64,000 nt of DNA from Leptolyngbya sp. PLA1 (GCA_021405315.1 QWIH01000007.1:99247-163246); one strand, 5' to 3'; positions 1-8,740 are shown, numbered from the stretch's first letter. A program made the numbers and translations. The notes: generated by a model from the letters alone, not told the origin.

Positions 1-231
1 CTGTTGGACCGGCAGCGCCGTCGGAATCGCATGAGGCTGGGGTGGATTGCGGGGACGAGGAGCGCCGGCACCCGATGGGCGCCCACGCTCGCGGAGCGGT
101 ATCTGGGCGAGAGCCTGCGGTATGACCTGGTCGCACGCTCGCGGGAGGGGCTCTCGCGGTTTGTCCGAGAGGCCGGTGCGCGGGGTCTCCACACGGGCGG
201 GCTGCCGCGCTTTGCCGGCGGGAGCGTGTGA
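1..231 (+). CDS. mqnA: Probable C-terminal end of menaquinone biosynthesis protein MqnA (partial, 5' end outside window)
   Basis: Only the last 76 residues are visible; the reading frame is open from base 1. The tail reads as an alpha-helical end with the pattern Y-L-G-E-S-L-R-Y-D-L followed about ten residues later by G-L-S-R-F, which resembles the C-terminus of MqnA/MqnD periplasmic-binding-fold enzymes of the futalosine menaquinone route (MqnA is chorismate dehydratase). This family assignment rests on a short helical pattern and is tentative; another MqnA/MqnD-like protein is possible. The TGA stop shares a base with the ATG of the next gene (TGATG at 229-233), so the two genes are probably translationally coupled. 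Confidence 0.5.
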   Translation: MLDRQRRRNRMRLGWIAGTRSAGTRWAPTLAERYLGESLRYDLVARSREGLSRFVREAGARGLHTGGLPRFAGGSV

Positions 232-1436
232 TGCTGCGTTCCGCCCGCGCGCTTGTGACGCTTGGTCTGAGCCTTGCCCCGCTGGCCGGAGCGGGGCCGA
301 TTTCCCCAGAGACCAAGCAGGAAGTCGTGAACCGACTGCAGGAGGTCCTGACGCGGCAGGCGTACGTCGGGGGCGTGGACTTTTCGCTTCTGAGGCAGCA
401 CCTCCAGGGCGAGCGGGAGATGCTGAACCGGGCGACGACGGAGGAGATGTTCGCGGGCGCCCTGCAGCAGTCGCTCCGCCAGTTCGGGATCAGCCACGTG
501 GGCATCATTCCACCCGAGGCCGCGTCGGGGATGCACCGCAGCGCGAGCATCGGGATCGGCGCACCCGTCCGCCCGGCGCCGGGCGGCCTGCGCGTTCTCG
601 GAGTCAGCAAGGGCAGCCCCGCGGACCGGGCAGGGCTGCGCGCCGGGGACGTCATTACGGAGGTCGATGGCACGCGGGTGACGAGCCCCGACGCGCTCGA
701 AGGGCCGATCGGGAGCATCGCCCGGCTCCGCGTGCGGAGGCTTTCCGGTCAGATGGAGGAAATCCGGGTCCAGAGGCAGGCCGTGGAGCTGCGCCAGGCG
801 TCGACGCTGGACGAGCTCTCACCCCGCACCGCGATCGTTCGCATCCGGTCCTTCGCGCAGGACTACGAGCCCGCCGAGATTGAGGAGCTCTTTGACCGCG
901 CGTTCGAGTACGAGAATCTGATCATCGATCTTCGTGGCAATGGCGGCGGTGCCGTGAGGAACCTCATGCACCTCATGGGTCTGCTCATCCCGGAGTTCAC
1001 TCCCCTCGGCACGCCAGTGTCCAATCGACTCGCGGCGGCGTATGTCTCGGAGACGGGCGGCGACCCGACCGACGCCCGAGCCGTGGCCGAATGGGCCACC
1101 ACGGAGAAGATGATCGCGGGCCCGAACGTCTTCGGGCCTTACCCCGGGCGCGTCGCCGTCCTGATAGACGGCGGGAGCGCGAGCGCGTCAGAGGTCACGT
1201 CGTCCGCGCTGCGGGAACTCCGAGGGTCGCTGATCGTGGGCACGCGCAGCGCCGGGGCGCTGCTGGTCTCGACATACGTGGAACTGCCGGCGGGATTCGC
1301 GGCACAGATCCCGATCTCGGACTACATCACCATCAAGGGCTTCAGGCCCGAGGGCGAGGGTGTGGTGCCGGACATCGAGGTTTCGGGGCGGCGTGAGGAC
1401 GTGGAGCGAGCCGCACGAGAGGCGCTGGAGAAATAG
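231..1436 (+). CDS. Exported S41-family (C-terminal processing protease-like) peptidase with PDZ domain
   Basis: A 401-residue protein. An N-terminal signal peptide (about residues 1-23, ending in L-A-G-A-G) is followed by a helical region, a PDZ domain (about 95-180, containing the G-S-P-A-D-R-A-G-L turn) and an S41 core. The nucleophile-loop motif G-G-S-A-S-A-S-E-V is present near residue 320. The lysine that CtpA-type enzymes carry in T-F-G-K-G is absent: the equivalent stretch reads T-R-S-A-G-A. The enzyme may therefore use a different base, as tricorn/IRBP-like S41 members do, or be inactive. The start could be the ATG at 231 or the GTG at 228; ATG is preferred. It overlaps the preceding gene and is likely exported to the periplasm. 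Confidence 0.82.
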   Translation: MLRSARALVTLGLSLAPLAGAGPISPETKQEVVNRLQEVLTRQAYVGGVDFSLLRQHLQGEREMLNRATTEEMFAGALQQSLRQFGISHVGIIPPEAASGMHRSASIGIGAPVRPAPGGLRVLGVSKGSPADRAGLRAGDVITEVDGTRVTSPDALEGPIGSIARLRVRRLSGQMEEIRVQRQAVELRQASTLDELSPRTAIVRIRSFAQDYEPAEIEELFDRAFEYENLIIDLRGNGGGAVRNLMHLMGLLIPEFTPLGTPVSNRLAAAYVSETGGDPTDARAVAEWATTEKMIAGPNVFGPYPGRVAVLIDGGSASASEVTSSALRELRGSLIVGTRSAGALLVSTYVELPAGFAAQIPISDYITIKGFRPEGEGVVPDIEVSGRREDVERAAREALEK

Positions 1437-1442
1437 GTCGAG

Positions 1443-3296
1443 TCAGGGACGGGGCTTCTTTGGAGCAACGGGGAGCGTTGCGCGCACCTTGGCCGCTTCC
1501 GCGTCCCGTCCGGCAGTATCCAGCAGCGCGGCGTAGCGCCCGCCGATGCGGGCGTAGTTCGACGCGACCAGAAACTCCGGGCTGGTGGAGGGGCTGGGCC
1601 TCGAGACCTTCGCGAACGCGCGGGCGTAGAGCGCGATCGCGTCAGCCTCCGGCTTGCCCTCGCGGACGAGCAGTGCTTCGCACCGAGAGGCGGCGTCGAC
1701 GATGAACGGCCCGTTGTTCGCGAAACGGTCGATCACGTCGCTGTAACGATCCCACGCCCGCGCGGGGTCGCCGGCCTTCTCCCACACCTCGCCCTGGGCG
1801 AAGCGGGCGCGGGCGGCCAGGTCGGCCCTTCTGGGAGGCTGTCTGGGAGCGGGCTTCCGGGCCGAGGGGCCGCGTTCCCCGCTGCCGCCGGAGAAGCGGG
1901 CGTACACCCACTCCCACATCTCGTCCTCGCGCGCGGGGTCCTTCACGGAGTTGATGAGCGGTCCCAGAGCCTCGAACGCGAAATCCGGGAAGTCCGCCCC
2001 GCAGAGATCGACCGCGGCCCGCGCCCAGCGCAACGCGTCATCGGGTGAGAGCAGGCCCTCGGCGGCCATGGCGGCGGTGGCATCCCAGGCGGGCGCGTGC
2101 GCGGGCGAGGCGTTGACCGCGGCTTCGAGAAGGGAAAGCCGAAGAGCCGGTGAGTTCTCACGTGCGGCGGACGTGACCCCTTCTGGCGGCTCGGGCGGGT
2201 AGGGGGACTTTGAGTCCGCGAGACGTGCCGCCGCGTCGACCAGGGCCGTCGCATACCACCGGACATCCGGGGGTTCGGAGGCGGCGACCGCGGCGAGGGC
2301 CAGACGACCGTCACCGACGCTGCGTCCGGTTTGCGGGTCGGCGATCCGACCCGTCATCTGCGAGTACTCGCCGAAGCGGCCGGTGTCGCAGTTCCAGCGG
2401 GCGGACTCCCCCGAGACTTCGAGGAATCCGAGCCACGCGTGCGAGACATCGCTGCCCGTGGCGCGCACGTAGGCGCTGGGGATCCCCTGCGCCTTGGCGG
2501 TGTGCATGGCGTAGTGCGTCTGGTGCCGACACACCCCGCCCAGCTTCAGCATGTCCGCGAGCGTGGCGCGTGACGAGGCGAGCTTGAGCGGGGCGCCGCC
2601 GGGGAAGTGCGCCCGGTCATAGGTCACCTGGGCGTAGCGCTTCCCGATCTGGCGGTCTCCCGCGTAGCGATCCAGCGCCCAGGCGAGCTGATCCGCGCCG
2701 ACGAGCGAATCCACGACATGCACGAGAAGTTCGGGGGGCGTCTCGCGGGTGGAGAGGAGCAGGCGGCTGTCGTTGGAGGTGAAGTAGTCGAAGATCTCGA
2801 TCGCATCGGGCGATTTCCCGAACTCCCAGGTCCGCTCGCGGTCGAAGACGACGCAGACCGCCGCGGCGAGCGACGGGAATCGGTCGACCTCGCCGGCCCG
2901 CTCACGGAGGAGTCGCTCCGCGAGGTCGACGATCGGGCCGGGCTTCTCGGCCTCGGCGCGCCAGAGGAAGGCGAGGCGCAGCGCAAACTCCGGATGGTCG
3001 TGGAATCCGGAGAGCACCGCGGGCTCATCCGCCGCCTTCCGTGTCGCCGCCAGGCGACAGACGCGCAGCCACCCGGCGGGCTCGGAGAAGGCCTCCCGCC
3101 GGTCGAGCGGCGCGAACGCGATCTGCTCATCGAGCAGGCTGCGCAGCGCCGCGACGGATTTCGCCGCTCCGGCGCCGGAGCAGCCCAGTTCCACGATGGT
3201 CTTGACCCGGGATTGCACATCGGGCTGTTGGGCGCCGGCGGCGGGGAGCCACGAGAGCCAGCAGACGATCGGGAGAGCGGCAGCGGCGGGTCGCAT
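1443..3296 (-). CDS. Exported transglutaminase-like superfamily protein
   Basis: A 617-residue protein with a typical signal peptide (about residues 1-22, ending A-A-G-A-Q). A transglutaminase-like core lies at about residues 240-330 and shows the complete Cys-His-Asp triad order: G-G-V-C-R-H-Q (Cys near 254), S-H-A-W (His near 289) and N-C-D-T-G (Asp near 301). The C-terminal part, about residues 390-600, is helical and resembles TPR repeats. The substrate is unknown; bacterial members are usually peptidases or amidases rather than cross-linking enzymes. The ATG at 3296 is chosen because it gives a clean signal peptide. It has no Shine-Dalgarno sequence and a TACCAT hexamer lies 8 nt upstream. 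It ends 6 nt from the convergent S41 gene. Confidence 0.8.
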   Translation of the reverse strand: MRPAAAALPIVCWLSWLPAAGAQQPDVQSRVKTIVELGCSGAGAAKSVAALRSLLDEQIAFAPLDRREAFSEPAGWLRVCRLAATRKAADEPAVLSGFHDHPEFALRLAFLWRAEAEKPGPIVDLAERLLRERAGEVDRFPSLAAAVCVVFDRERTWEFGKSPDAIEIFDYFTSNDSRLLLSTRETPPELLVHVVDSLVGADQLAWALDRYAGDRQIGKRYAQVTYDRAHFPGGAPLKLASSRATLADMLKLGGVCRHQTHYAMHTAKAQGIPSAYVRATGSDVSHAWLGFLEVSGESARWNCDTGRFGEYSQMTGRIADPQTGRSVGDGRLALAAVAASEPPDVRWYATALVDAAARLADSKSPYPPEPPEGVTSAARENSPALRLSLLEAAVNASPAHAPAWDATAAMAAEGLLSPDDALRWARAAVDLCGADFPDFAFEALGPLINSVKDPAREDEMWEWVYARFSGGSGERGPSARKPAPRQPPRRADLAARARFAQGEVWEKAGDPARAWDRYSDVIDRFANNGPFIVDAASRCEALLVREGKPEADAIALYARAFAKVSRPSPSTSPEFLVASNYARIGGRYAALLDTAGRDAEAAKVRATLPVAPKKPRP

Positions 3297-3304
3297 AACG
3301 CGAA

Positions 3305-3310
3305 ATGGTA
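3305..3310 (-). promoter_or_regulatory. -10-like hexamer TACCAT, 8 nt before the transglutaminase ATG
   Basis: On the minus strand the hexamer TACCAT is separated from the ATG at 3296 by 8 nt, with no ribosome-binding sequence between. If it is a -10 element, transcription would begin at or next to the start codon, giving a leaderless mRNA. No convincing -35 box is seen. Confidence 0.4.
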
Positions 3311-3440
3311 GCAGAAACTGGCCAAAATGAGGCCCTGCGAAATCGCTGGAACCGCGCGAGCGTCCGCGGGTCTGACTTTGGTGTTCCGCACAACCACAGC
3401 CGTCTGGATGGACGGCGGGTGCGGAAGAAAGGAGTGAGTC

Positions 3441-4343
3441 ATGTTCCGTTCGACCGCAGCCGCGATGGCGGCCATGTTGCTCTTCGCCCACGCAGGACTC
3501 GCCCAGCCCGTGGCCGTGTCTCACCCCGGCAAGGACGCGAAGCTCGCCCGCGACGTGCAGCCCCGTCAGACTCCCTCGGCCCACGACCTCACCAAGCAGA
3601 GCGAGGCGAAGTCCGGTGCCCGCGGCCATGCCGATCGCAAGCCCGACGACATCGTGCGCGACGAGACGAAGCGCGCCGATGCGAAGCGTGAAGAGACCAA
3701 GGTCGCGCCGCGCGTTCCGGGCACAGCCATCGGCATCGGCGCGGTCTCGCCCGGTCTTCGGGAGTACCGGTCGGGCGCGGGTCGCCAGGAGCGTGCGCCC
3801 TTCGCCGGTCACTGGCAGGGTCGCGATGGTCGGCGTGACGGCCACGACCGGCGCGACGACCGCGACCGGCGCGACGGCCGGGCCGACGTCCGCGTCGGGG
3901 GCGGAATCTCCATCGTCATCGGGGGCGGCGAGGCGCGGTACGAGCACCGCGACCCGCGGGGCGGGTTCTGCGGCACGCCCGTCTGTCAGCCCCAGGTCAC
4001 CCGCCTGGTCGAGCAGTTCCACATCGACGGCCGGCGCGTCGAGGCAGAGGTCACGCTGTGGTTCGATCGCTCCTGCGGCGATCTCAAGGGCAAGGTCAGG
4101 CTGACGACCTGCGATCCGCGCGGACTTGCCGGCATCAGCGCGTCGCTGGATGCGAACCAGGGCCGCAAGAACCGCTGGAACCCGTGCCTCACGGAGATCG
4201 AGGACTGCGAGCGGAGCGTCGCGGAGTACGTGACGGACTCGTCGCCCTCCTGGGAGGTGGACTGCATGCAGGTGAGGCTCAATCTCTCGTCGCACTGCGG
4301 CAGCACTGAGGTCGAATGGCGGGGTGTCCGCGTGCCCCGGTAA
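3441..4343 (+). CDS. Exported protein of unknown function with Arg/Asp/Gly-rich linker
   Basis: A 300-residue protein with a signal peptide (about residues 1-21, ending G-L-A-Q). Residues 25-105 are hydrophilic and Lys/Arg/Asp-rich. A low-complexity stretch of alternating R and D residues (about 128-150, e.g. D-R-R-D-D-R-D-R-R-D-G-R) precedes a glycine-rich beta-like segment (V-G-G-G-I-S-I-V-I-G-G-G). The last 130 residues hold about eight cysteines, which fits a disulfide-bonded extracellular domain. I do not recognise a family. The start is supported by a strong AAAGGAG at 3428-3434, and a GC-rich hairpin follows the stop. Confidence 0.7.
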   Translation: MFRSTAAAMAAMLLFAHAGLAQPVAVSHPGKDAKLARDVQPRQTPSAHDLTKQSEAKSGARGHADRKPDDIVRDETKRADAKREETKVAPRVPGTAIGIGAVSPGLREYRSGAGRQERAPFAGHWQGRDGRRDGHDRRDDRDRRDGRADVRVGGGISIVIGGGEARYEHRDPRGGFCGTPVCQPQVTRLVEQFHIDGRRVEAEVTLWFDRSCGDLKGKVRLTTCDPRGLAGISASLDANQGRKNRWNPCLTEIEDCERSVAEYVTDSSPSWEVDCMQVRLNLSSHCGSTEVEWRGVRVPR

Positions 4344-4370
4344 GCCCGAAGAACTTTGACAGCCCACACG

Positions 4371-4398
4371 CACGGCCGGGGCCCACGCCCCGGCCGTG
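4371..4398 (+). terminator. GC-rich hairpin after the exported protein gene
   Basis: A perfect 12-bp stem (4371-4382 with 4387-4398) encloses a CCAC tetraloop, 27 nt after the stop codon. There is no T-tract, so it may be a weak terminator or a 3'-end stabilising structure. Confidence 0.5.
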
Positions 4399-4491
4399 TG
4401 GCGTTCGGGGGCACCGCAGGGCGTGGCAAAAAGTGGTCCTGACGGACCCGCGGAGCCGATGGTGGAGGGCTGGTCACCCCCGGAGCGATGT

Positions 4492-5058
4492 GTGAGTTCT
4501 GACAACGCCAAGAGAGCGTTGCGTGCGAAGATGCGCGCCGTGATTGCCGGGCTTTCCGCCGCGCAGCAACAGGACGGCTCCGGGCGGGCCTGTGCGCACC
4601 TGGCGGCGCTGGAGCACTGGAAGCGGGCACGGACCGTGATGCTCTTCTGGCCCATGGCGGGAGAACCGAGCGCGGAGCACGCCGCCCGGCTGTTCCGAGG
4701 GACAGTCTGCTTGCCCCGGGTGGACTGGGTGGCAGGGGTCATGGTGCCCGCAGCGATTCCGGGCTGGGGGCTGGGCCTCATGCCACCGGAGCGCGGGGTG
4801 CGGGCGCCGGGGCCGGAGTGCCCGCAGGTGGACCCGCGAACCCTGGACCTGGTGGTGGTGCCGGGTTTGTCGTTTGACCGGCTGGGGGGGAGGCTGGGCC
4901 GCGGGGCCGGCTTCTACGATAGGTTTCTGGCGGGGCTGCGCGCCGTGCGCGTGGGCCTCTGCTTCGACGAGCAGATCGTCGACCAAGTGCCCACGGACCC
5001 GGGCGATGAACGGATGCACTGTGTCGTGAGCCCCTCGGGGGTGATCGACGTCACGTAG
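4492..5058 (+). CDS. 5-formyltetrahydrofolate cyclo-ligase
   Basis: This enzyme converts 5-formyl-THF to 5,10-methenyl-THF using ATP and recycles the folinate pool in the cytoplasm. The signature near the C-terminus is clear: P-G-L-S-F-D-R-L-G-G-R-L-G-R-G followed by A-G-F-Y-D-R-F, matching the family's nucleotide- and substrate-binding loop. The basic N-terminus (K-R-A-L-R-A-K-M-R) is also typical. I chose the GTG at 4492, which gives 188 residues, close to the usual 180-200. It has a GGAG six nt upstream, whereas the in-frame codons further upstream (from 4396) encode low-similarity sequence. E. coli carries 6S RNA beside this gene; I saw no 6S-like fold here. Confidence 0.88.
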   Translation: MSSDNAKRALRAKMRAVIAGLSAAQQQDGSGRACAHLAALEHWKRARTVMLFWPMAGEPSAEHAARLFRGTVCLPRVDWVAGVMVPAAIPGWGLGLMPPERGVRAPGPECPQVDPRTLDLVVVPGLSFDRLGGRLGRGAGFYDRFLAGLRAVRVGLCFDEQIVDQVPTDPGDERMHCVVSPSGVIDVT

Positions 5059-5106
5059 GACGACGGAGCGTGGCCCCGGACAGGGCCCAGGCATGGAAGG
5101 TGACCG

Positions 5107-6450
5107 ATGGCGCTGCCCTCTCAATCTGAGCGTTCGACCAGCAACCGCCCCGTGATGACCCGGGCCTCCGCCAACGGGCGCAAGCCCATGATGATCGCCG
5201 TGGGGCTTGTGCTTGCGGCGGGCGCGATCTACGGCCTGTGGGCCTTCATGCCCTCGGGCGAGAAGTCCCCGTCCGAGGTCGGACCAAGCAAGTTGGCAGA
5301 CGCCGGGGCCAAGAAGCCGGCACCCGCGCCCGCACAACCCATCCAGCAGCCCGCCGTCCAGCCGACACCCGCGAAGATCGAACCCGGACCGGTCGTGCTG
5401 CGCCAAGGCTCGGGAGGCGGCGTGGTGACGCCCCCGGGAGCGGGGACCGGGACCAGTCCGGGCACGAGTCCGGGCACGGCACCCACCGGCACGCCGACGA
5501 TCGGCGCGCCCGTCAACCAGCCCGACCCGTCCAAGCCATCGCCCGTGGACGTGGGATCGCCCGATCTGAGGCCGCAGCCCGCGACGACCCCGGGGACCAA
5601 CCCCACGACGACGGGCACGGGCCAGCCCGGGACAACGCCGATGAACCCGCTTGCGCCGTCGGGCTCCACGAGCGAGGTTCGCACGCTGATCGCGGAGGCG
5701 GACAAGGCCAACGCCGAGGGAAAGCCGCTGGTGGCGAGGGCCGCGTACAGCAGGGCGCTGACGCACCCCGGCGCCGGCCCCACGGAGCAGGCCGAGGTCC
5801 GTGAGAAGGCCGCCCGGCTCAACGAGACGCTCGTCTTCGGTCCCACGGTGGTGACGGGCGACCCGATGACCGAGATGTACGTGGTCGCCGCGAACGACAA
5901 CCTCGTGAAGATCGCGCGGAAGCGCTCCCTCGAGACCGATTGGCGCCTCATCCAGCGGATCAACAAGCTGCCGGACCCCAACTCGCTCCGGGTGGGGCAG
6001 AAGCTGAAGCTCGTGCGTGGACCGTTCCACGTCGTCGTGCACAAGAGCGAGTACCGGCTCGACCTCTTCCAGGGCTCGCCGGACGAGCCTGAGCGCTGGA
6101 CCTACGTGAAGTCGTTCCGGGTCGGGCTGGGCGAGAGCAACGGCACGCCCACCGGGACCTTTGTCATCAAGAAGAACAGCAAGCTGGTCGACCCGCCGTG
6201 GGTCAACCCCCGCACGGGCGAGAAGTTTGCGGCCAACGACCCCAAGAACCCCATCGGCGAGCACTGGCTCGGGTGGCAGGGTGTGGGCGACGCGGCGATC
6301 TACAAGGGCTTCGGCCTCCACGGCACGATCGAGCCCGAGAGCATCGGCCAGCAGCGGTCCATGGGCTGTGTGCGGATGCTCCCGGAGGACATCGCGACCG
6401 TGTACGAGTTCCTGACCGAGGAGGTCAGCGTGGTGAAGGTTCTGCCCTGA
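5107..6450 (+). CDS. Membrane-anchored LysM / L,D-transpeptidase (YkuD) protein
   Basis: A 447-residue cell-wall enzyme. It has an N-terminal transmembrane anchor (about residues 27-47, inside-out topology expected) and a 150-residue Pro/Thr/Gly-rich linker with short P-G-T-S repeats. A LysM peptidoglycan-binding domain follows (about 255-305: Y-V-V-A-A-N-D-N-L through L-R-V-G-Q-K-L-K-L). The YkuD catalytic domain covers about 305-447, with the His in G-L-H-G-T (near 404) and the nucleophile in S-M-G-C-V-R-M (near 420). YkuD enzymes form 3-3 peptidoglycan cross-links or attach proteins to stem peptides. The start has GGAAGG at 5095-5100. Its presence implies that this organism makes peptidoglycan. 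Confidence 0.9.
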   Translation: MALPSQSERSTSNRPVMTRASANGRKPMMIAVGLVLAAGAIYGLWAFMPSGEKSPSEVGPSKLADAGAKKPAPAPAQPIQQPAVQPTPAKIEPGPVVLRQGSGGGVVTPPGAGTGTSPGTSPGTAPTGTPTIGAPVNQPDPSKPSPVDVGSPDLRPQPATTPGTNPTTTGTGQPGTTPMNPLAPSGSTSEVRTLIAEADKANAEGKPLVARAAYSRALTHPGAGPTEQAEVREKAARLNETLVFGPTVVTGDPMTEMYVVAANDNLVKIARKRSLETDWRLIQRINKLPDPNSLRVGQKLKLVRGPFHVVVHKSEYRLDLFQGSPDEPERWTYVKSFRVGLGESNGTPTGTFVIKKNSKLVDPPWVNPRTGEKFAANDPKNPIGEHWLGWQGVGDAAIYKGFGLHGTIEPESIGQQRSMGCVRMLPEDIATVYEFLTEEVSVVKVLP

Positions 6451-6456
6451 GCGGCG

Positions 6457-7650
6457 TCAAGAGAAGGTGAGCTTCGGCGTCGTCTGAGCGTGCTTCAGCG
6501 ACGCCAGCGCGACCTGTGCCTCCACCTGGCGGACCAGCTCGGCCAGGGCCTCGGCGAGCACCCGCTCTGCGCGTCCTGTGCCCGTGAAGTTGCGCGTGGG
6601 GTCGCCCGAGTCGCTGTTCTGTCGCAGGGACATGGTGATGGGGATGGCGCCGAGGAACGGCACTCCGAGCCGCTGGGCCATGTGCTGCGCCCCCCCTCGT
6701 CCGAAAATATCGTACTCCTTGCCGTCGTCGCCCACGAAGGTGCTCATGTTCTCGACGACCCCCAGGAGTTCCACCCCGAGCTGGCGGAACATCTGGATGG
6801 CGCGGGAGGCATCGTCCTGCGCGACGCGCTGAGGCGTGCACACGACGATGGCGCCGGTGAGTCGCAGCATCTGGGCCATGGTGAGGGCCACGTCGCCCGT
6901 TCCGGGCGGGAGATCGATCACCAGGGTGTCGAGTTCGCCCCAACGCGTCTGTTCCGTGAGCTGCTTGAAAGCCCCGTGTGCCATCGGTCCGCGCCAGATG
7001 AGGGGCTTGTCCGCGGGTACCAGCTTGCCCATGGTCATGCAGCGCACACCGTGGGCGAGAAAGGGCTGGAGCAGCCCGTCGTGGACGATCACCTCCTGAT
7101 CGTCGAGCCCGAGCATTGTGGGGATGGACGGCCCGTAGATGTCCGCGTCGAGGAGCCCGACGCTCTGGCCCAGTCGCGCCAGGCCGACCGCGAGATTGAC
7201 CGCGACGGTACTCTTGCCCACGCCGCCCTTGCCAGCACCCACGGCGATGACGCGGCCCACGCCGGGCAGCCCGGGCGCCTGCGGCCGCAGCCCCGGGATC
7301 GGTGTGTGACCGGCCTGAGGCGGGCTTGGCGCCTCGGGCTGGGGCTTACCCGTCGTCCCCCCGAAGCGGGAAGTGTGAACAACCGCTCCCGCCTCGTTCA
7401 CAAACTCCACGATGAAGGAGTCGACTCGGGTCCCGAGAGGTCTGGCGGCGTTGAGGACCGCCGTGTGGGCCCGAGCCGCGATTGCGTCGAAGGCTGCCTT
7501 GTCCGGCGCCGGGTACTGCAGCTTGATGCTCGCATAGGAGTCGCAGGCGGAGACCCAAAGCAGGTGCTGTCCGGAGACGAGGTCCGTTCCGGCGGCGGCG
7601 CCCGGCACGGCTCGCAGGGCTTCTGTAACGAGTGGCTTTGTGAGGGACAT
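6457..7650 (-). CDS. Mrp/NBP35-family P-loop ATPase (iron-sulfur carrier type)
   Basis: A 397-residue protein: an N-terminal MIP18-like (DUF59) domain (residues 1-90), a Pro/Ala-rich linker and a deviant-Walker ParA/MinD-like ATPase. The P-loop G-K-G-G-V-G-K-S lies near residue 140, followed by L-D-A-D-I-Y-G-P-S. Mrp proteins are thought to carry Fe-S clusters between scaffolds and apo-proteins. The cysteine pair expected after V-V-E-N-M-S is absent: the segment reads F-V-G-D-D-G-K-E-Y-D-I-F-G instead of the usual C-P-x-C-G version. Cluster bridging in the classical manner is therefore doubtful. The ATG at 7650 lacks a Shine-Dalgarno sequence and follows a TAGAAT hexamer by 7 nt. It converges with the transpeptidase gene, 6 nt apart. 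Confidence 0.87.
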   Translation of the reverse strand: MSLTKPLVTEALRAVPGAAAGTDLVSGQHLLWVSACDSYASIKLQYPAPDKAAFDAIAARAHTAVLNAARPLGTRVDSFIVEFVNEAGAVVHTSRFGGTTGKPQPEAPSPPQAGHTPIPGLRPQAPGLPGVGRVIAVGAGKGGVGKSTVAVNLAVGLARLGQSVGLLDADIYGPSIPTMLGLDDQEVIVHDGLLQPFLAHGVRCMTMGKLVPADKPLIWRGPMAHGAFKQLTEQTRWGELDTLVIDLPPGTGDVALTMAQMLRLTGAIVVCTPQRVAQDDASRAIQMFRQLGVELLGVVENMSTFVGDDGKEYDIFGRGGAQHMAQRLGVPFLGAIPITMSLRQNSDSGDPTRNFTGTGRAERVLAEALAELVRQVEAQVALASLKHAQTTPKLTFS

Positions 7651-7657
7651 GGCAGGG

Positions 7658-7663
7658 ATTCTA
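7658..7663 (-). promoter_or_regulatory. -10-like hexamer TAGAAT, 7 nt before the Mrp ATG
   Basis: Minus-strand TAGAAT (five of six matches to TATAAT) is followed after 7 nt by the Mrp start codon, with no ribosome-binding site. It suggests a leaderless transcript. A -35 box is not evident. Confidence 0.5.
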
Positions 7664-7807
7664 GGGGATGGGGTGGGGAGGGTCGGGAGCCCGGGCAATA
7701 CAACCATGACGCCCGGCGTTGAGCGGGGTGAGTGGGGCGGTCTGTGTGCCCGCCCGATCATGGCCGGACATTCCGGGCGTTGCGGGGACTCGGACAAGGA
7801 GCTTTCG

Positions 7808-8740
7808 ATGCAGACGATCCTGAGGGCGTTGACGGCGGCGGCGGTGCTCGCGTGTGCCGGAGCGGCGTGGGCGCAGGGGGCGGCTCCGCTGAAGGGCCCC
7901 TCCGGGGACGACAAGTCCGTCCCCGGTGAGACCAGGAAGTTCGGTGGGCCGGGGGGCGACCGCAAGGAGCGAGCCGCCCAGATGCCGGTTCGTCATCCCA
8001 TGTTCATGCAGGCGCTCGATGTCCTCCGCGGTGACAAGGCCGAGGAGAGCGTGAGGCTGACCGCCGAGCAGGACGAGAAGATCGCCGGCATCGACCGTGA
8101 CATGAAGGCCAAGGGCGAGGCCTTCCGTGCCGAGCACGGAGCGGAGATCCGCGAGCTGGTGTCGAGGCTCACCCCGGAGGACAAGCGCCGGTTCGCGGCG
8201 CTGCTCGGGCAGATGGGTCAGCCCGGGCGTGGCGAGGGCGGGAAGGGGGCGTGGCGACCCGCAGCCGGTCGGCGAGAGGGCGTGAAGCGACCCAACGCGG
8301 AGCGGGCCAAGAAGCCCGCGGACGGCGACGACGCGATGATGCAGACACCCGGCGCGGCGGACGCGGAGCAGGCCCGTGAGAAGCTGCGGGCCATCATGGA
8401 GACCGCACCCCGTCCGGAGGACGCGCACAAGGCGATCTTCGGCGTGCTGACGGAGGCCCAGAGGCCCCTGGTCCAAGCCGAGATCGAGCGCATGCGGAGG
8501 GAGATGGAGCGGCGCGGTGCCGAGGGCGGCAAGCAGTTCGACCGCGAGAAGGAGCGCGCGGGCCGCAAGCTGGACAAGAAGGAAGCCGAGGCCATGGAAG
8601 GCGGCGCGCCGACCTCCATCGACGATCCTCGCATTCCTGAACGCATGCGGGAGCGGCTGAAGAACCTTCCCGAGGATCAGCAGCAGGCCGCGCTCAAGCG
8701 ACTCTGGGCGAGGCTGCAGGAGGCCAAGCCCAAGGAGTAA
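7808..8740 (+). CDS. Exported Glu/Arg/Lys-rich helical protein, Spy/LTxxQ-like
   Basis: A 310-residue protein with a signal peptide (residues 1-21, ending A-W-A-Q). The mature part is almost entirely charged helix. Two L-T-x-x-(Q/D)-like segments occur, R-L-T-A-E-Q-D-E-K-I near residue 80 and R-L-T-P-E-D-K-R-R near 120, reminiscent of Spy/CpxP-type periplasmic chaperones and metal-resistance proteins, though the match is only to a short motif. Methionine and glutamate are common. The start is set by AAGGAG about 7 nt upstream, and a rho-independent terminator follows. Function is not established. Confidence 0.68.
   Translation: MQTILRALTAAAVLACAGAAWAQGAAPLKGPSGDDKSVPGETRKFGGPGGDRKERAAQMPVRHPMFMQALDVLRGDKAEESVRLTAEQDEKIAGIDRDMKAKGEAFRAEHGAEIRELVSRLTPEDKRRFAALLGQMGQPGRGEGGKGAWRPAAGRREGVKRPNAERAKKPADGDDAMMQTPGAADAEQAREKLRAIMETAPRPEDAHKAIFGVLTEAQRPLVQAEIERMRREMERRGAEGGKQFDREKERAGRKLDKKEAEAMEGGAPTSIDDPRIPERMRERLKNLPEDQQQAALKRLWARLQEAKPKE

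Noticed and set aside
4344..4491. 6S RNA next to the cyclo-ligase gene
   Set aside because: E. coli places 6S RNA (ssrS) beside this gene, but the gap here is too short and only a terminator-like hairpin is present.
5440..5500. Short direct repeats (GTCCGGGCACG-like)
   Set aside because: They encode the low-complexity P-G-T-S linker of the transpeptidase, so they are not a regulatory repeat or CRISPR.
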